From assembly GCA_018969295.1 (NCBI GenBank), contig JAGWYN010000043.1, forward strand, positions 1 through 32,917: a stretch of 32,917 nucleotides of DNA, written 5' to 3'. The translations under genes and the position numbers were made by a program. Within the stretch, counting starts at the first letter, position 1. Each line of letters begins with the position of its first letter. Below are positions 31,384-32,917 of this stretch, piece by piece. The notes under the pieces were generated by a model that was not told the origin of the DNA, did no database searches, and saw only the letters and a list, made by a program, of their open reading frames with translations. This stretch comes from Chloroflexota bacterium (GTDB lineage: Bacteria > Chloroflexota > Anaerolineae > Caldilineales > Caldilineaceae).

Positions 31384-32601
31384 ATGCATGTGTTGTTTGT
31401 GACCGGAGAATATCCCCCAATGCAAGGGGGCGTCGGTGCCTACACGCGCGAAATAAGCCGTGCCTTGCAGCAGGGGGGGGCGCGCATCAGTGTGCTGACT
31501 GCACAGCGGGCGGCGCAGCCAGACTGTGCCGCATTCGACGGTTCGATCCGAGTCCTGCCTGCCGTCGAATGTTGGGATTGGCGTGTGCTGTCGATGATCC
31601 CCGAGCTGGCGCGAGCGCTGCACGCCGATCTGGTGCACGTGCAATACCAGACGGCTGCCTATTCCATGCACCCTGCCATCAATTTTGCGCCTCGCTGGTG
31701 GCAGCAGCAGGGCATCCGGGTTGCCTGGACCTACCATGACCTGCTGCCGATGTATCTGTTCCCCAAGGCTGGCCGTCGGCTCCGTTCCTGGGTGACATGC
31801 TTCCCGGCCCGCAGTGCGGACTGTGTGATCACGACGACCGCAGCCGACAGACTGGCTCTCGTGCAAATGGGGATTGCGGCCACGGAGATTCCGATCGGCA
31901 GCAACATTGTGAGCACCCGGCTCAGCGCATCGGAGCGGACTGCCCGGCGCCAGCGCTATGGGTACCGAGACGACGATCTGGTGGTCGGCTTTTTTGGGTT
32001 TCTCAACCAGAGCAAGGGAGCCTTGGATCTGCTGGAGGCGATCCATCTCCTGAATCAGATGCGCGCTCCTGTCCATCTGCTGATGATCGGGGATCAGATG
32101 GGGGCCAGTGACCCGACCAATGTGGCCTATTCTCGCAAGGTGGAAGCCCAGATCCAGCGGTACGGGCTCTCTAAGCAGATCCGGTGGACAGGGGCGATGC
32201 CGGATCTGGAGGTCGCTGCCGACTTGAATGGCTGTGACGTGCTGTTGTTGCCCTTCCGGGATGGAGCCAGCCTGCGCCGGGGAACCTTGATGGCGGCGCT
32301 GGCCAACGGCTGTGCGATTGTGACCACCACGCCGCAGGCGCCGATCGTCGAGTTGAAAGAGGGGCGGGAGCTGCTCTACACTGCTGTCGGCGACAGCCGG
32401 GCGATGGCGGCGGCGGTGCTGCGGGTGGCCGAAGATCGGGCTTTGCGGGGATCGTTGCAAAACAACGCACGAAAAGTGAGCCGTCGGTTCGACTGGGACG
32501 AGATTGCGCGCCGCCATCTGGATCTGTACAGCGCCAGCTTGCAGCGGGCCGAGGTGGACGGGAAACCCAGCCTGTTCGGCTTTTGGAGGAGACAACGTTG
32601 A
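31384..32601 (+). CDS. GT4-family glycosyltransferase lacking the standard Glu-x7-Glu
   Basis: This is a 405-residue GT-B enzyme. HVLFVTGEYPPMQGGVGAYTREI is the N-terminal loop, and LVVGFFGFLNQSKGALDLLEAI starts the donor domain. The usual Glu-x7-Glu zone reads LPFRDGASLRRGTLMAALANG, which has no Glu. This PFRDGASxRRGTL form occurs in one GT4 branch and probably uses the Arg residues to hold the donor phosphates. The start is ATG 31384, 2 nt after the acetyltransferase stop. The stop TGA (32599-32601) shares its final A with the start of recJ. It is the last glycan gene in the window. Confidence 0.83.
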   Translation: MHVLFVTGEYPPMQGGVGAYTREISRALQQGGARISVLTAQRAAQPDCAAFDGSIRVLPAVECWDWRVLSMIPELARALHADLVHVQYQTAAYSMHPAINFAPRWWQQQGIRVAWTYHDLLPMYLFPKAGRRLRSWVTCFPARSADCVITTTAADRLALVQMGIAATEIPIGSNIVSTRLSASERTARRQRYGYRDDDLVVGFFGFLNQSKGALDLLEAIHLLNQMRAPVHLLMIGDQMGASDPTNVAYSRKVEAQIQRYGLSKQIRWTGAMPDLEVAADLNGCDVLLLPFRDGASLRRGTLMAALANGCAIVTTTPQAPIVELKEGRELLYTAVGDSRAMAAAVLRVAEDRALRGSLQNNARKVSRRFDWDEIARRHLDLYSASLQRAEVDGKPSLFGFWRRQR

Positions 32602-32917
32602 TGGGCAGGGCACAGCCATGGGTGTTCAGAGACCCTGTTGTCCCCTCTCCGGCCCTGGTCTCTGCTGTCGGAGGGCATCCTTGGGTGGCGCAGCTGCTGG
32701 CGCAGCGCGGGGTCGATACACCCGAGAAGGCGATTCCCTTTCTTGACCCTGGCCAGTACCAGCCCGCCCCGCCGTCGGCGTTGCTCGGGGTGGATGCTGC
32801 TGCAGCGCTGATTCTGGCCGCCGTGCAGCAGCGACAGCATCTGTTGGTCTGGGGTGACTTCGACGTGGATGGGCAGACGAGCACTGCGCTGTTGGTGACC
32901 GCGCTGCGTACATTGGC
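32601..32917 (+). CDS. recJ: RecJ single-strand-specific exonuclease, N-terminal part (3' truncated by window edge)
   Basis: The first 105 residues are present. After a typical RecJ beginning (VAQLLAQRGVDTPEKAIPFLDP), the first DHH-superfamily motif appears as WGDFDVDGQTSTALL, with Asp86, Asp88 and Asp90 as metal ligands. The protein degrades single-stranded DNA 5' to 3' in recombination and mismatch repair. The ATG at 32601 overlaps the previous stop by one base (TGATG) and has GGAGGAG (32585-32591) upstream. It can therefore be translated both by coupling and independently. Its position marks the change from glycan genes to housekeeping genes. Confidence 0.92.
   Translation, partial: MGRAQPWVFRDPVVPSPALVSAVGGHPWVAQLLAQRGVDTPEKAIPFLDPGQYQPAPPSALLGVDAAAALILAAVQQRQHLLVWGDFDVDGQTSTALLVTALRTL

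Overview
The window (about 60% G+C by eye) looks like a chromosomal segment of a Chloroflexota bacterium, probably of the Anaerolineae/Caldilineae type. This is an inference from surface proteins with Thr-Pro-rich linkers, a BMP-type nucleoside transporter, and several exported proteins ending in a short Leu-Pro-hydrophobic-Arg tail. No rRNA, tRNA, CRISPR array, transposase or phage gene was seen. All 24 genes called lie on the + strand.

Region 1 (1-460): the 3' end of a cell-wall or surface protein with Thr-Pro repeats, an LPSTG motif and a C-terminal membrane anchor, closed by a very clear intrinsic terminator.

Region 2 (461-6521): a control region, then an import operon of substrate-binding lipoprotein, double ATPase and two permeases (BMP/nucleoside ABC family). 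A small membrane metal-dependent hydrolase of the DUF457/YdjM type abuts the last permease gene.

Region 3 (6582-32601): about 26 kb of polysaccharide and glycoconjugate genes. It holds a Wzx-like flippase, a Wzm/Wzt ABC exporter whose two genes are 5.9 kb apart, two multi-spanning GT-C-type glycosyltransferases, and GT2 and GT4 enzymes including a natural GT2-GT4 fusion. It also holds a methyltransferase, a coiled-coil membrane-associated protein, a small PH-like membrane protein and a GNAT acetyltransferase. Mixed in are four exported proteins: a beta-propeller, two tandem paralogous glycosidase-like proteins with CARDB-like modules, and a beta-helix protein. Many genes overlap by 1-14 nt, so translational coupling is likely. 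Internal promoter-like sites divide the region into several possible transcription units.

Region 4 (32601-end): the 5' end of recJ, overlapping the last glycosyltransferase gene by one base.

Working model: cytoplasmic GT2/GT4 enzymes and lipid-linked GT-C enzymes build one or two glycans. Wzm/Wzt and the flippase move them outward. The four exported proteins trim, bind or scaffold the glycan at the cell surface. The most interesting observation is that all four, despite unrelated folds, end in the same kind of 8-9 residue tail (TYLPVIDR, FFLPLLQR, LFLPILGRQ, VFMPMLER). This may be an undescribed C-terminal sorting or attachment signal.
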